Below, piece by piece: positions 47,301-61,900 of a stretch of DNA of 64,000 bases; within the stretch, counting starts at the first letter, position 1; each line of letters begins with the position of its first letter. The position numbers and the translations under genes are program-made. Below the pieces are notes generated by a model that saw only the letters and a list, made by a program, of their open reading frames with translations, was not told the DNA's origin and made no database searches. The stretch is from Megaustenia siamemsis (lineage: Eukaryota; Mollusca; Gastropoda; Stylommatophora; Ariophantidae). Where the stretch lies: NCBI GenBank assembly GCA_032433765.1, contig JAVIAB010000092.1, positions 105,561,779-105,625,778 of the forward strand, written 5' to 3'.

Positions 47301-50300
47301 AACAGAGTCCTTGAATCTTGAACGAGACACAAGAAAAGTGTGGAAGCTTGTAAAACAGCTGAATGATGAGGGTACAGAAAGGAACACCAAAATTACACTG
47401 AAGAAGGATGGAAACATTCTAACAGGTAAACATGCAGCAAATTACTTTGCAGACTCCTTTGCAAATGACAATAATATTGAAATTAGCCTAGAAAAACGAC
47501 AAGAGACCCGTTTAAAACAACAAAATGAAGAGACCACACATGAAGTAATGGAAACACCCATTACACAAAGAGAGCTAGAGCTGGCAATATCCAAATTAAA
47601 AATGAAAAAGTCACCAGGCAATGATGGAGTGTCCAATGAAATGATTAAGAACTTGGGAACTGCAGCTAAAGCAAAACTACTGCAGATCTACAACATTTGC
47701 TGGATCACAGGTAGAGTGCCACAGGCATGGAGAGAAGCAATTATGATACCATTACTAAAGCCAGGAAAAGATGGTTCAATGACATCCAGCTATAGACCAA
47801 TCAGCCTTACAAGCTGTTTGTGTAAAACAATGGAACGTATAATCAATCTCAGACTTCAGTGGTACCTGGAAAGTGAAAATCTCCTTGTCCCACAACAAGC
47901 AGGCTTTAGACAGTGTTACTCTAACGAAGATCAAGCAACCTATCTTTCCCAGGAAATTGAAGATGCGTTTCAAGAAAAGAAACTGGTACTAGCAGCATGG
48001 ATAGACCTAAAGAAAGCATTTGATAAGGTATGGAAGGAAGGGCTTTTGAAGAAACTGAGAAATTATGGAGTAAATGGCAGGATGTACAAATGGGTCAAAG
48101 CATACCTGCATAACAGGAGAGCCAGAGTGCAACTGGATGGTCTTAAGAGTAAGAAGGTCTTATTGCGCCAGGGCGTTCCACAAGGAGGGGTACTATCTCC
48201 AACACTTCTTCTGATCTACATCAATGACCTAGTTACTGAACTACCACATGGCATCAAAGTGGCAATGTATGCAGATGACTTGGTAATGTGGTGCACAGAG
48301 GAGTATGCAACAGTGGCCTCCAAATTGCTACAAAGAGCTATGAATGCACTGAATTCATGGACAAATAGATGGTGTATCAGCATCAATACAGACAAATGCA
48401 TTACTACACTTTTCACACTCTCCCCAAAACAAAAAGCAGGAGCCATCTACATAAACAATGAGCCTGTGAAAGAAGACATACAAGCTACATATCTCGGAGT
48501 TACATTTGATAACAAACTATCTTGGAAACAGCAGATAAATAAGGCAACCCAAAAAGCAAGGAGGAAATTGGCTATTCTAAGAAAGTTGTGTGGAACCACA
48601 TGGGGTGCGAGTGGGAAAATACTCAGTAAAGTTTACCAACAGAGTATACGCCCACATTTAGAATATGGATCATCCGCATGGTGCTCAGCATCAAACACCA
48701 CATTGCAAGAACTGGATAAAGTACAAAACCAGGCACTCAGGGTCATCACAGGAGCAATGAAATCAACACCAATATTGGAGATGGAGAAATTGTGGAGGAT
48801 ACCAGCACTGAGAGAACGGAGAGACACAAAGGTGCTGATACAGGCAGAAAAATTTGTATGCATGCCGAGACATCCAATGAAGGACAGATTCCAAAATCTT
48901 GCATTGGGACGACTTAAGAGAAGCAGCTTTATCCACCAAGCCAAGCGTATTAGTAGACAAACACCAGACATGCCAAGAGTTGTTAAACCCCTTCTGCCCA
49001 TACCAGAACAGACTCCCTGGACAGATGAATCAGGATTATCAGTTCAAATACGGACAGAAGTGAAAGGAATAGTTGACAAAGAGGAACAAAATAGTCTACA
49101 GCAAAAAACAATAACTCTCAGTTTCCTGGATGAAGAATACCCACAAGACCTATGGATCCGTGTGTACACAGATGGATCAGCACAGAATGCAGTAAAGAAT
49201 GGGGGAGCAGGTGCATATATAGAGTACCCAAATAACACTAGGGATATGAATAAAATAGCAACAGGGAAATATTGTCACAATTATGATGCAGAAATACAAG
49301 CAATAAAGTTGGCAATAGAAAAACTGCTGAACAGTAATCTTAGCCCACAGCCTGTAGTGTTTTTGACAGATGCAAGATCAGTACTCCAAGCACTACAATC
49401 CAGAAAATTACCACATCTGCAGACCTTATTGACTGAACTCTGCAAGCACCACAGGGTTGCCCTGCAGTGGATCCCGTCTCACTGTGGAATACCAGGAAAT
49501 GAGAAAGCAGATCAGTTGGCAAAGGAAGGTTCAACAGGCACACAACTAGATACACCAGTTACATACCATCATAAGAAACAGATAATCAAATCAATCAGAG
49601 GACCACAAGCCCCAAATCAGGATGCCTTTCATAATATGAATAGATATGAACAAGTTATCATTATACGCCTAAGAACAGGACACAATCGACTCCATAGTCA
49701 CATGTATACAAAATTCAAGATCGGCACATCAACTACTTGTACATGTGGACAGGCACCCCAGACTGCTGAACACATACTTCAAGACTGCACTGAATATAGT
49801 AGACTGAGGAAAATCCATTGGCCCATAGATACAACACTACAGACAAAACTATATGGGCCACTGCAAGAATTACAAAAGACAGTAAAATTTATACAGGAAA
49901 CGACATTGCAGATATAGACAATACTTCAGGCGAACGCAAGATAGATAAAGATAGATAGATCTATCTGTCTATCTATTAGATATCTATCTGTCTATCTATG
50001 AGATATCTATCTGTCTATCTATTAGATATCTATCTGTCTATCTATTAGATATCTATCTGTCTATCTATTAGATATCTATCTGTCTATCTATTGTTCTTTC
50101 GTGCTGAAACCTGCACGTGTAGGGAGGAATTTTAGATTCATGTCTAATGAAATACTATTTGCAGACGACCAAGTTCTAATACATGAAACAACTGAGGACC
50201 TGCAAGAACATATCAACAGGCAAAACAACACTTGTAAACAATACAACATGAAGTCAACATAAACAAATCCGAAGTAATGGCAATAGCGAGAAGAAAGAAA

Positions 50301-53300
50301 ACCTAAACATCATAATAGATAATATGATGCTGAAACAAGTAGACAATTTTAAATATCTGGGTAGCATGTTAACACAAGACAATAATCAAGAGACAGATAT
50401 AGATATACTGTGTAACAAAGCATGCCAAGTTATAGGCCAAGTATCAACACTATTGAAAAACAAAGCAATAACTACGGAAGCAAAAAAGGGCAATTTATAA
50501 ATAAATTTTTCTACCAACTCTATGCTACCAGTGCCAGAATTTGACACTGGACTCTAGAACAATACGAAAAATAACAACCACCAAAATTAAATGTATCAGA
50601 AGAATGACAGGAAACAGCTTAAGGGACAGGGTAAGAAACACTGACCTCAGGAAGAAACTCGAAATTGGACCAGCCATTGAATACATAAAGAAAGAACATA
50701 TAAAATGGTACGGTCACATCTATCTATCTATCTATCTATTGACCTTTCGAGCCGTAACCGGCCCATAGGGCGTAGACCAAGATACACCTTCTCCTATATG
50801 AATTTTTGTTCTAGCAGTTTTCTTTTAAAGATATTTTATCAAATCTCGCCATCTGTCTCTGTTCTGTGCAAGCAGTTCTATCTCATTGAGGGAGCCGATT
50901 CCTGCTGCTCTTGCCTCTCTCATCAATGTTCTTCTCAGTGTCTCCCTGGGTCTTCCTCTTTTTCTTTTACCTGTTGTTTCCCATATGAGGGCTTGCTTTG
51001 CTATTCGATTATTATCTCTTCTCATCACATGTCCAACGTATGACCATCGTCTTTTCTTTATTACTGAAGATATTAGTGGTTGATTGGCGATTTCTCTAAT
51101 TTCCTCGTTTGTTTTGAATTCGTTCCATTCTATACCAAGTATTTTCCTTAGACATTTATTTTCGAATGCGTTCAACTTTGTTTCTATATCTCTTGTTGTT
51201 TTCCAGCTTTCACACGCATACGTAAGGGTTGATAGTACATTTGATTTGAATAGCCTAAGTTTTGTGTTTGTGCTAATGAGTTTTGATTTCCACAACTTTT
51301 CAAGGCTTCTGAAAGACATTGCTGCTTTAGCCAGTCTGATTCTAATTTCTTTGCAGATATAGACAATACATATAAAATGGTACGGTCACATAACGAGACA
51401 AAAAGAACTAACAATGACTCAAAGAGCCATAAACAAACGCTACGAAAACGCCAGATTAAGAGGAAGACTGAGAAAGAGATGGGTTAAGGGAATACTAGAG
51501 TCACCAGGTTTTTAACACCAGAAGAGGCCAACAGAAGAGCAAAGAACCGCAGACTGCATCTCCCCCTGACGCCAACGGCAATGGAGGAAGGATAGAAAAA
51601 GAAGATGTCTGATGATCTTTGTTAACAAGTACCAGACCTTATGACCTATATTGTATTTCACCACATATCCTTGTTCTGGATGAGCCTCTCAATCTCAACT
51701 AGTGACCTTATGCCTACTGTTGTTACCACTGTGTTCTTTTTAGTGTTTCTCTAGGTCAGCATCTTTTTCTTTTACCCTCTGATTTCCATTTGAGGGCTTG
51801 CTTTGAGATTTTATTTTTGTCACTTCTCATCACATAGACATGAACACCTTCTTCTCTGGTAGTTTAGATGCTTTGTCATTTTTCTTATTTCTGCACTTGT
51901 CTTGAATTCATTCTATAGTCATCATTGAGTGCCGTCTCCGCATCGAAGGTTGGCTACCATGGAACGCCATTCCACTCTGTCTCTTGCTTTGATGATGCAT
52001 TCTATAGTATACAAAGTATTTTCCAGATGCATTTGTTTTCAAATGCATCTAATTTATTTTCTAATTTTTTTTTTTTTTTTTTTTTTTTAATAGTTCTTCA
52101 GCTTTTGCATTCATGATTAAGTGTATATGTTTGTTGAAACTTCTTAATCACTGATTAGCTACAGAGTTGAATGTGTTCATGCATTTTTATCGATAAAGTT
52201 CAAATCAAAATGTGTTGAAGTAAACTTTTAGTTTTATGTTAATATGTTAATTATGAATTATTATTAAAAAATGAATACATTTAGTTTCATTTAATAGTTT
52301 GATTTTGTATAGTCATTTTAATTTTTTTTAAAATATGTATTAAATGTAATGTTTATTAATGTAACTTTTATTTTAACAGGTGATATATGCTTTAAATACC
52401 AAAAATGATGAACATGAATCCGTTCTACAAACACTTCGAGATCAGCATGAAGAAGAAATACAACAAATTCTTGCAGATGCAAAACAAAAGGTTGCAAGTT
52501 GTAAAGAACGTCTTGATGAAGAATCAAGCCGTCGCACTACAATTGAAATTCTGCAAGCAAAAATTGCTGAATATGAAGTTGAGAATTCCTATATTCAAAA
52601 AGAGTTTTCAATTTACAAAAGTGAGATGGAAGCACGGCAGGAAAAAGAAGAAGAGAATTATTCAAACAGAATATTGCATATGGCACAAGAAATAACGAAA
52701 GCCAAAGAAGACTTTGAAGAGAACCTTAAGAATTTCAGATTTTGGAAAGAAAGGACAGCAGCAGAATATGCAGTAACAATCGCAGAGCTTGAAAGAAAAC
52801 ATCAGACAGAATTGGCAGATTTGCAAAACATCCAAAGAAATCAGGGTGATACTTGGTTAAATCAGTGTACCACAATAGAAGTTGGTTTTAAGAAAGAGAT
52901 TGAGGATTTAACATCAAAAGTTAAGATGTTGGAGAGTGATAAAATAAAACTTAATGAAGACTATTCATTAAAACTTGAGAAGGCTACAGCTTTTTATGAG
53001 AAGGAGTTAGAAGCACTACGGCACAATCAAGCACTGGAATATAATAATGAGGCAGAACAAATGAGAAAAGAGATAGATAGATTGAAATCAGAATTTGGCT
53101 CAAGTGACAAGGAACTTAGGATACAGATTGACAGATTGGTACGTCAGCTAGCGGACACAGAAGATGAACTCAAGCAGTCTCAACAACAGCTTCTTGTGTT
53201 GGAATCAGAGTTAGCTGGCAGGGATGATAACTCAAGTGAACTTTCAAAGCAAGTAAGTAATGTAGGTGTTATTGCCTTTTATTATTTTTCATTTACATAA

Positions 53301-55933
53301 ATTGTATTGTTAATTGGATAAATTGCATTGTTCACTTTACATTTCATCTCAATAAATTGTATTGAGTTTTAGATAAATTTAGTGGCTATTCAAGAAGCAG
53401 CGGCTACTTTTTTAACTACCACCCATAATTAACTTTCACTCAGCGCTCTTCAACTTGAATAATGTTATCTGCACTCTCTCCAAAATGATAAAATATAATG
53501 TTATTCTTTAAACGGCTGTTGTTGCTGACATAAAGTTTAATCACTCTTAAGTATGACAATATTTTCTGGGAAGACAATGTCATTTGTCCAAGTCTGATAA
53601 AATCTTGTGATGCCAATCATTTATTAGTGGCAGATGTCTTGGATTTATCTCTTGATCTTGTGACATCAGAATTCCAAAGGTTCTGTTAAAATTAATTTTA
53701 AATATCTAGAATAATGCTGCACACAACTTATGAGCTTACAGTTAATACTGTAAAATTGCAAGCTGTAATAAAAAACTTGAAGCTGTCAGACTGTCTGAAC
53801 TTTTTCTTCAAACTCTAAACTGTAGATTACTCTCAAAAACTGTAAGCTCCAACTTTTTTCTGAAATTCTACTGCTTTGACTGCTGCACTCCAAGTCTGAA
53901 GCTAATTTTTACTTCGAATCAAACTTCTGGATCTCACTTGAAAGCTTATAAATCTAAGTGTGTCTGTGGACTCTCACTGTGATCTACTCTCATCATCATC
54001 ATCATGTGCTACATTGATTGGTGTAGGCGATCATGTCCTTCCACAATCTTCTATCTACAGTGCATCGTATCAGTTCTGTTGTTGACTGTTTTCTATGCCA
54101 TGACATCAAGCTATCCAGTATTTTCTCTCTTTGTCATCTGCAATCTGTCTTTCATTTTATTTTGCCAGTTGTAACCAAGTATTCCAACTTTCCTCTTCTC
54201 ATGATTTGCACAAAAAATGTTGATTGTTTCTTTCTCATGTTTTTTAAGAGCTCCCTTTTTTTGTTGGCCACTTTTTGAATTTCTTCATTGGTTTTTTTAG
54301 CTGTCCAGGGAACTTTCAACATTCTCCTAGAAACCCCATCTCTGTGGCCTCTAATCGTTTTTTCATTTGTTTATCTACTGTCCATGATTCGCTTCCATAG
54401 GTCAGAGTTGGTTCTATATAGCACTGATGAACTTTCTTTCTCACTTCTATTGGCATAAATTTATTGCATAAGATATTTTTCATTTTATGAAATGCTATTT
54501 TGGCCTAAGCTATTCTGCTTTTTATTTCTGTGGTGAATCTTCCATCTGATGTTATTATTGTGCCCAAGTATTTGACGTGTTGCACTTGTTTCAGATTTGT
54601 CCTGTTTATTTTTATGCTGCATGGTGGTGATGATTGTTTCTTTGATATGACCATTACTTCTGTTTTCTTTCTATTCAGACTGAGATCTTTTCTGTTGCTT
54701 TCTTTTACTATTATGTCTATAATTTCTTGTAGTTCATTGATGGCTTCATTCATGTAGTTCATTGATCTACTTGCAGCAGCCTCTAATCTCACTGTATAAT
54801 CTGGGGGTCTGTCCACAGAGCCAGCATAAGTAACAGAATGTTTGTTTGAATAACACTTTATTTGTTTGAATAACACGTTATTTGTTTGAATAACACTTTA
54901 TTTGTTTGAATAACATGTTATTTGTTTGAATAACACTTTATTTGTTTGAATAACGCTTTATTTGTTTGAATAACACTTTATTTGTTTGAATAATACGTTA
55001 TTTGTTTGAATAACACGTTATTTGTTTGAATAACACTTTATTTGTTTGAATAACACTTTATTTGTTTGAATAACACGTTATTTGTTTGAATAACACTTTA
55101 TTTGTTTGAATAACACTTTATTTGTTTGAATAACACTTTATTTGTTTGAATAACACTTTATTTGTTTGAATAACACTTTATTGTACCTTCTCCAGATTCT
55201 AACATCTGGTTGTTCTAACTCAATTAAAAAAAAAAAAAAGTAAAGAGCCCCTGTCACGCCAAGTGGCGTATAGGGAATATGGTGTTAGTGACCATAAATT
55301 TTACAGACCTTCAGCACATGATTTTTGAGGTAATGTGATCGGTATTATGCCTGTGCCGCTTTACTTTCCCAGAAAAAAATCCGGTACTCATTTAAAGCTG
55401 GGTGAACCCGGAAGCCATCAGTTGGGATCGAACCCTACCTCTTGTCCTTTGTAGTCCAGTTCACTAATCACTGAGCTATCATGGCTCCCTCTAACTCAAT
55501 TGATTGCACATAATTTTTAAAAAATCTATAGTTTCATTGGTTGTTCCCAAAGACTCATCCTCTTCTTTCTTCGTGTATCTGTTATTTTGTTCTATTTTAT
55601 GCTTTAAACCTACTGATAGCATATTTGGCAGACAGTCCTTTATACTGACAAATGTTTTAGCCTAAACAGACAGTGTTTATTCTGGACCATGTGTTTGCAG
55701 CTGATCATCTGTTATTTTGAGTGATCATGCATGGACAATTAACCCACCAATCCTATTGACCTATCCAAACTTGAAGAAGAAGTGTACCATTGTACATGAT
55801 CTTGTAGGTCATGAAAGCAACAATTTTTGTTCACTCATTAGGGTCCATTTCATACACTGCAATACTCTTAAAAATAATAATCATTTATTATTCTTTCTTT
55901 TTGCTTACTTTCTTTCTTTCTTTATTTATTTCT

Positions 55934-55997
<64 letters not shown>

Positions 55998-58900
55998 TTT
56001 TCTTTCTTTCTTTTTTTCTTTCTTTCTTTCTTTCATTCTTTCATTCTTCATTTCCTCTTGTGTCAATTCAGGTATCAATGGAGATTCAAAGTTCTGGTTC
56101 ACACACTATTGGTGGCTTCAATAATTGTCAGTTGAGTTGTTGTAGCATTTCTTTGACATTGTCTGTCCTTCCTACTCTGGGTCTGCCTCTTGCTCTTCTC
56201 CCTTCTCCTCTTTTAATATATGCTTTGTTTGGTACAGAATCACACTGCATTCTTTCTAGATGGGCAGACCATCTTATAATATCACTTCTGATTCTGTCTT
56301 TTCTGGTCACTCCAAGTGCTTTTCTCAGACATTGCATCTCTGTGGTGACAAGCTTTCTTTTATGCTTAGTCGTAAGTGGCCATGTTTGGCATTGATAGCC
56401 CAATGTTGAAATGATAATACTCTGTATAAGATGCTTCTTTACTGTTGCCATAAATAGTTTCTACATCTTGATTTTGTTATCGTAAATTGTTAATGCAAAT
56501 AATTAATGAATCTTAATATCATCATATATTTTCTTACTGATATAAATAATTTAATTAATAAATATAGTAGTTTACAGCAGATTCTTCATGAAGAAAGGAT
56601 TCACTTCTGTGGGTAAAAAAAACGTTTTATCCATAGTAAAAAAAAAAAAAAATAAAGTACCCCCGTCATGCCAAGTGGCATATAGGGAATATGGTGTTAG
56701 TGACCATACATTTTACAGACCTTCAGCACATGATTTTTGGGGTAATGTGGTCGGTATTACGCCCGTGCTGCTTTACTTTCCCAGAAAAAATCTGGTACCC
56801 ATTTAAGGCTGGGTGAACCCGGAAGCCGTTGGTTGGGATTGAACCCTACCTCTTGTCCATTGTAGTCCAGTTCACTAACCACTAAGCTATCGCAGCTCCC
56901 ATAAACTAATTCTTTTCTGATTTTCTACTGTAAAATTTGAAGCTTTTAAAGTTCATCTCAGTGGCATAAAGACATAAATTACAGCAAAAATTTTATTTAC
57001 ACATCTTTATAAGTCAAAAATTTAATAAAATCATTAAAAATATGCTAATGCTTTACCTACAGTTGCATAACCTAAAGAAAGAAATCTCTGTGGTGAGCTG
57101 TTCCTTAAAGAATGTTGAAGCTGAACTTGTTGGGTCTAAGCAGCACTGTTCAGATCTTGCTGATGAACTGATGAAAAAGTCTTGTAAGTGTTTGTACTTA
57201 TAATATGTAAATATAATCTACAGCCAGCAGAACCTAAATGTGAACATTGTATCTAATACTGAAAGATGTTACAATTAATTGATATAGACATAATTTGAGG
57301 ATAGGATATACGTTGATACATTGATGGTATAGGATAGAAAGAGGAGATGTATGCATGGTAATAATAAATACATGCTGAGGCTGGAAAGATGACATTCTCT
57401 GTTTCTTGCCATACTTTTAAGATCATTCCAGGTCTTCCCCATCATCTTCATCCTGCTTCCATTTGTCTTCTCCAAGAATAACTTTGGTCTTCCTCTTTAT
57501 CTTTTTCCTTGGGGATTCCAATAAAGGGCCTGTAATATAATAATCTCAGTTGCTTTCCACAGACATTCCCTATGCGCCACACTGTAAATGAGATAGAGTT
57601 TCTTTCTTTTATATCTTTAGTCTCAAATATGATTTATTCAGGTTATGAGATGGCATCCCATGAACCTTGATGACTGAGGATTTAGCATATGTGTGGGGTT
57701 TATGTCTGAAATTTTTGTACTTTTCTTCATGCTTAGAATCAGCAAGTAACTAGATATTTTGTTTTGGCAGTTCTTACAACATTGATTATAATTTTGTGTA
57801 AGTTGATTAATCCAATGGTTAAAAGCTATTCCAAGTAAAATTATAATAATCTGAAAGTGCACCAAGTCACCACGTTTTAAAATTAATTTTTCTACATTTC
57901 ATTTAAGAAAGAACAAACGCTGGCTCTGGAAAAATGGGAAGCTTGTGTATATATCATGTGCAAGAGTGAGTCAGAAAATAACATTAGTATGGCTGTAGAG
58001 ATATGAAATGCTGCACCATTGTCCTGTCTTATTCTTCTTCCTTTCAACTCTCTGTGGAGCATAGGTCTTCAACAAACTTTCCAAACTGTTCTATTTCTTC
58101 TATTCTTTTAAGATCATTTCATGTCTTTCCCCATAATCTTCATCTCTGCTTCCATTTGTCTTCTCCAAGAACACTTTGGTCTTCCTCTGTCTTTTTCCTT
58201 GGGGAAAAAGCACCTGTTAGCTTCCGAGGCTCGAAAGGGGAGTAAAAAATTGTAGCTTTGTTCCCTAACAGTCATGTGCGTAAGGGGTGACTAAGGAAGG
58301 TTGGGCATGGGACTGGCTATCTTTTGCTATAAAAAAATAAGCTGCAAAAACTTCACTATTATTCTGTAAATTGGCAATATTTTTACCGATGACATAAAAA
58401 ATTTCCTACAAGTAGCAGCATAGTACAGACAAACAACAAGCAGTCACAGCAGCTGTGTAAAAATGATCACCACATTTGAGGCATGCACCAAGGAGGAACA
58501 TTGTTCAATCCTTTGGTTTTTTGAGTGGGTGAAGTAGTGAAACCTACTGCAGCCAATGAATGGAGTTGCCTTATGATGGTGCATGTTTATCAAAGCAGCA
58601 AGGGGTAAGAAATTAAACAAATGTTGTGACTTCTGTGTCACATGTTTCTTGACTGGATCAGCAAGACTACATTGTGGTGTAAGTCTATTACAGGCTTAAT
58701 AATGAAGAATTACTATCAGGGCTATTTCTGACATTATGATGGCTGCTCATAATCTTGCCTAGGATATAAAATGCTATTTCAATGTATGATATTTCTGATT
58801 TACGATGAGTTCTTCGGAACGTAACCCCATCACACATTGAGGTATGTTTGGAGTTACCATAAGTTTCATTCTTCCACTATTTATTTAATAAATGGTGGAA

Positions 58901-61900
58901 TAGTGTTTATCAATAATGCATGTCTCAAGTCATTCTTTCACTATTCAAGTAATGAATGGTGGAATAGTGTTTATCAATAATGCATGTCTCAAGTAATGAA
59001 TGGTGGAATAGTGTTTATCAATAATGCATGTCTCAAGTCATTCTTTCACTATTCAAGTAACGAATGGTGGAATAGTGTTTATCAATAATGCATGTCTCAA
59101 GTCATTCTTTCACTATTCAAGTAATGAATGGTGGAATAGTGTTTATCAATAATGCATGTCTCAAGTCATTCTTTCACTATTCAAGTAATAAATGGTGGAA
59201 TAGTGTTTATCAATAATGCATGTCTCAAGTCATTCTTTCACTATTCAAGTAATAAATGGTGGAATAGTGTTTATCAATAATGCATGTCTGAAGTAAGACA
59301 CCTATCTTTACACAGCTACTGTAACAACATGTTGCTTGTCTGCACAGTGGCACATGTCGAATATTCTTTATGCCACTGGGGTAACAGTGGCATCAACTTA
59401 AAGGACAATGGTTCGCTGTTTCAAATTTTTAATTTTCTCATTAATGTTACCTTTTGACTCATCCCCATTTAAATATACTCAAGACATATACACATATGCA
59501 TACAACCCTGAATCCATAGTTATGAACAGACTTCACAAATATCATGTCAAGGTAGGAGATGCCAGAGGAGAGCACTGCGCAGAAATCCAAGGAAGACTTA
59601 TCAACACAACGCAATTATCGTTAGTCACTACACATTGATGGGTATTCTTCTGAAGAGATTTGAGCACTTATGGACTTGTTCGATGTGCAATGAGAATGAC
59701 CTGTCGAATAAGCTAAACTAAACCAAACATATGAGAGAGAGAGAGACCTATGCAATTATACATAAAAGTATGAACACATAGATGTATTTCATCATCATCA
59801 TCATCAAGTACCGGGCCTGCTGGCGTAGGTGATCATGTCTCTCCACAACTTTCGATCTCGGCAGCTATTTATCATTTCTGTTGTTGACCTTCTGCCAAGC
59901 CATTCTCTTAAGCTGTCTGTTATTTTTTTCTCTTTGCTACCCTCTATCTCTTCGTCCCTCAATTTTTCCAGTTGTTACAATATATTCCAGTTGTTCTCTT
60001 CTCATTACATGGCCAAAAAATGATTGTATTATATAAAATAGATGTATTTAGTGTGACGTATAAGAATGTTGCTTTCTGTTTGATCAGCCAAGATTGGTGA
60101 GCTCGAGGCTTACAACAACCAGAAAGATGGCACCATCACTACCCAACAATCTGACATTGAAAAACTAACAGCTCAGGTTAGAAAACTGGATACTGAGAAG
60201 AACTCTCTTGCTACAAAGCTGCAGTTGCTAACAACAGAACAAAGCAGCACAGAGAAAAATTTGCAGCAGGTAAGCTTATAAATATAAAAGGTGTGTCTAG
60301 AAAGTTCTGTAATTGGTCCAGTATTTCATCAGCAGCATGGGCTAGGTGGATAATTTTCAAAAGGGACAATTTTCCCAGTTGTCACAATATATTCTAACTA
60401 TCACCTTCTCATTCTTTCTATTGTCCTTTCGAGCCGAAGACGGCACATAGAGCAGAACCGCAATCCCAAAAACAGAAACCTTGCGTGCCAAAATGGCACA
60501 TATTGCAGAGATCACTGCTTCTAAAATCTATGGTTCTGTTTCCATAACAATGCTTTTTACAATGACAGCTTGTCAAGCCATCGATCAACCTCATTAGTCG
60601 CCTCTTACGACATGCCTGGAAGGTCACAGTGTCACTATTCTTTACTTCCCACATAATGAGGCTCCAGTAACACCGTCTCATTACAAGACCAAAAATGATG
60701 TGTTTCTTCCCAATAATGGAAATTAGTTCTCTTTTTGCTCTGACCTCTTACAGAATATTTTCATTACTTTTCTTAGCTGTCCATGGTATTCTCAACATTC
60801 TTTATTAATTAATGAATTATCAAAACTTCTACATAAAACTTCACATGAAAACTCTAAAATTATATTAATATAATTTATACAAAATTGTTCTTCATTATCC
60901 ACAAGTCGGGAATGAAGAAGGAATATATTACATTCACATAAATAATTACAAGACTGGTAAGGCTGGGGAGTATAGAGATAAGACAGTGGCCTTTGTACAT
61001 GAAGGCCCTGGGTTTAAATCCTTCCCAGTCTCTGGGTAGTGAGATCCTATGTCTTATCCTTTTGGATGGTGTGCACTCTGCACATGTTAAAGAACAGTTG
61101 GCGGTTAAATGTAATAAAGAATAGGCCAAAATGTTCACTGCCTGGGCAAAATTGTTAAACAAACAAAAAAATCTATTCATGCTGAAGATAGATGTGTCCT
61201 GTTTCAGATATTGTAGCTTGTCATAAACTAGTGATAGAATGCATCTACATCCACTTAACAGGTGAACGATGAAGAAGAAGGCTGGTGCTGCATCTTACTT
61301 ATAAGTATTGTTATATTGAGCTTAATTTGCTAAAATTTGTGTTTTGAATTCTGACTCTAATTTTTTCGAACAAATTCTGTACTTTAAAAAAAAAATTAAA
61401 ACAAAGAATTATTTTGTGTACATTAGTATGATGTTATGAAAGGAATCTCTACTTTCATAGCTCTTTTGATAGTTCAGGAAAATCTGCTTGTACGTGAGCC
61501 AAGAAATTTGGAAATGACTATTCCTTGGACTGAATTTTTACAGCATCAACCGTGGGTTTTCTATGAACTTGTCCTCCTCTGATGCTGTAAATCAGTCTAG
61601 TTCATACACATTTACTGACAATGGATGTCTGATCTGATGCATTTTTAATAAGAAAATATTCACATATACTATCATTTCTCCAAAATGTCAGTTGTTAAGT
61701 GATGTGTTTTTCTACTCAGACAGTTCTGTGTCAGTGGAACCAAGAAAGTTTGTGACGTTTTGGAAATGTCAGTTGTTAAGTGATGTGTTTTTCTACTCAG
61801 AGAGTTCTGTGTCAGTGGAACCAAGAAAGTTTGTGACGTTTTGGAAATGTCAGTTGTTAAGTGATGTGTTTTTCTACTCAGAGAGTTCTGTGTCAGTGGA

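Noticed and set aside
49962..51360. Tandem TATC array plus LINE as a composite mobile unit
   Set aside because: The array pre-dates the LINE, and the family D insertion has its own 24-bp duplication. They are separate events.
55717..56395. SFFLSFFLSFF-type frames
   Set aside because: Translation of a TTTC microsatellite.
60964..61033. Possible tRNA gene
   Set aside because: The acceptor stem pairs, but the T arm does not and the A box is weak. At most it is an old tRNA-derived relic.
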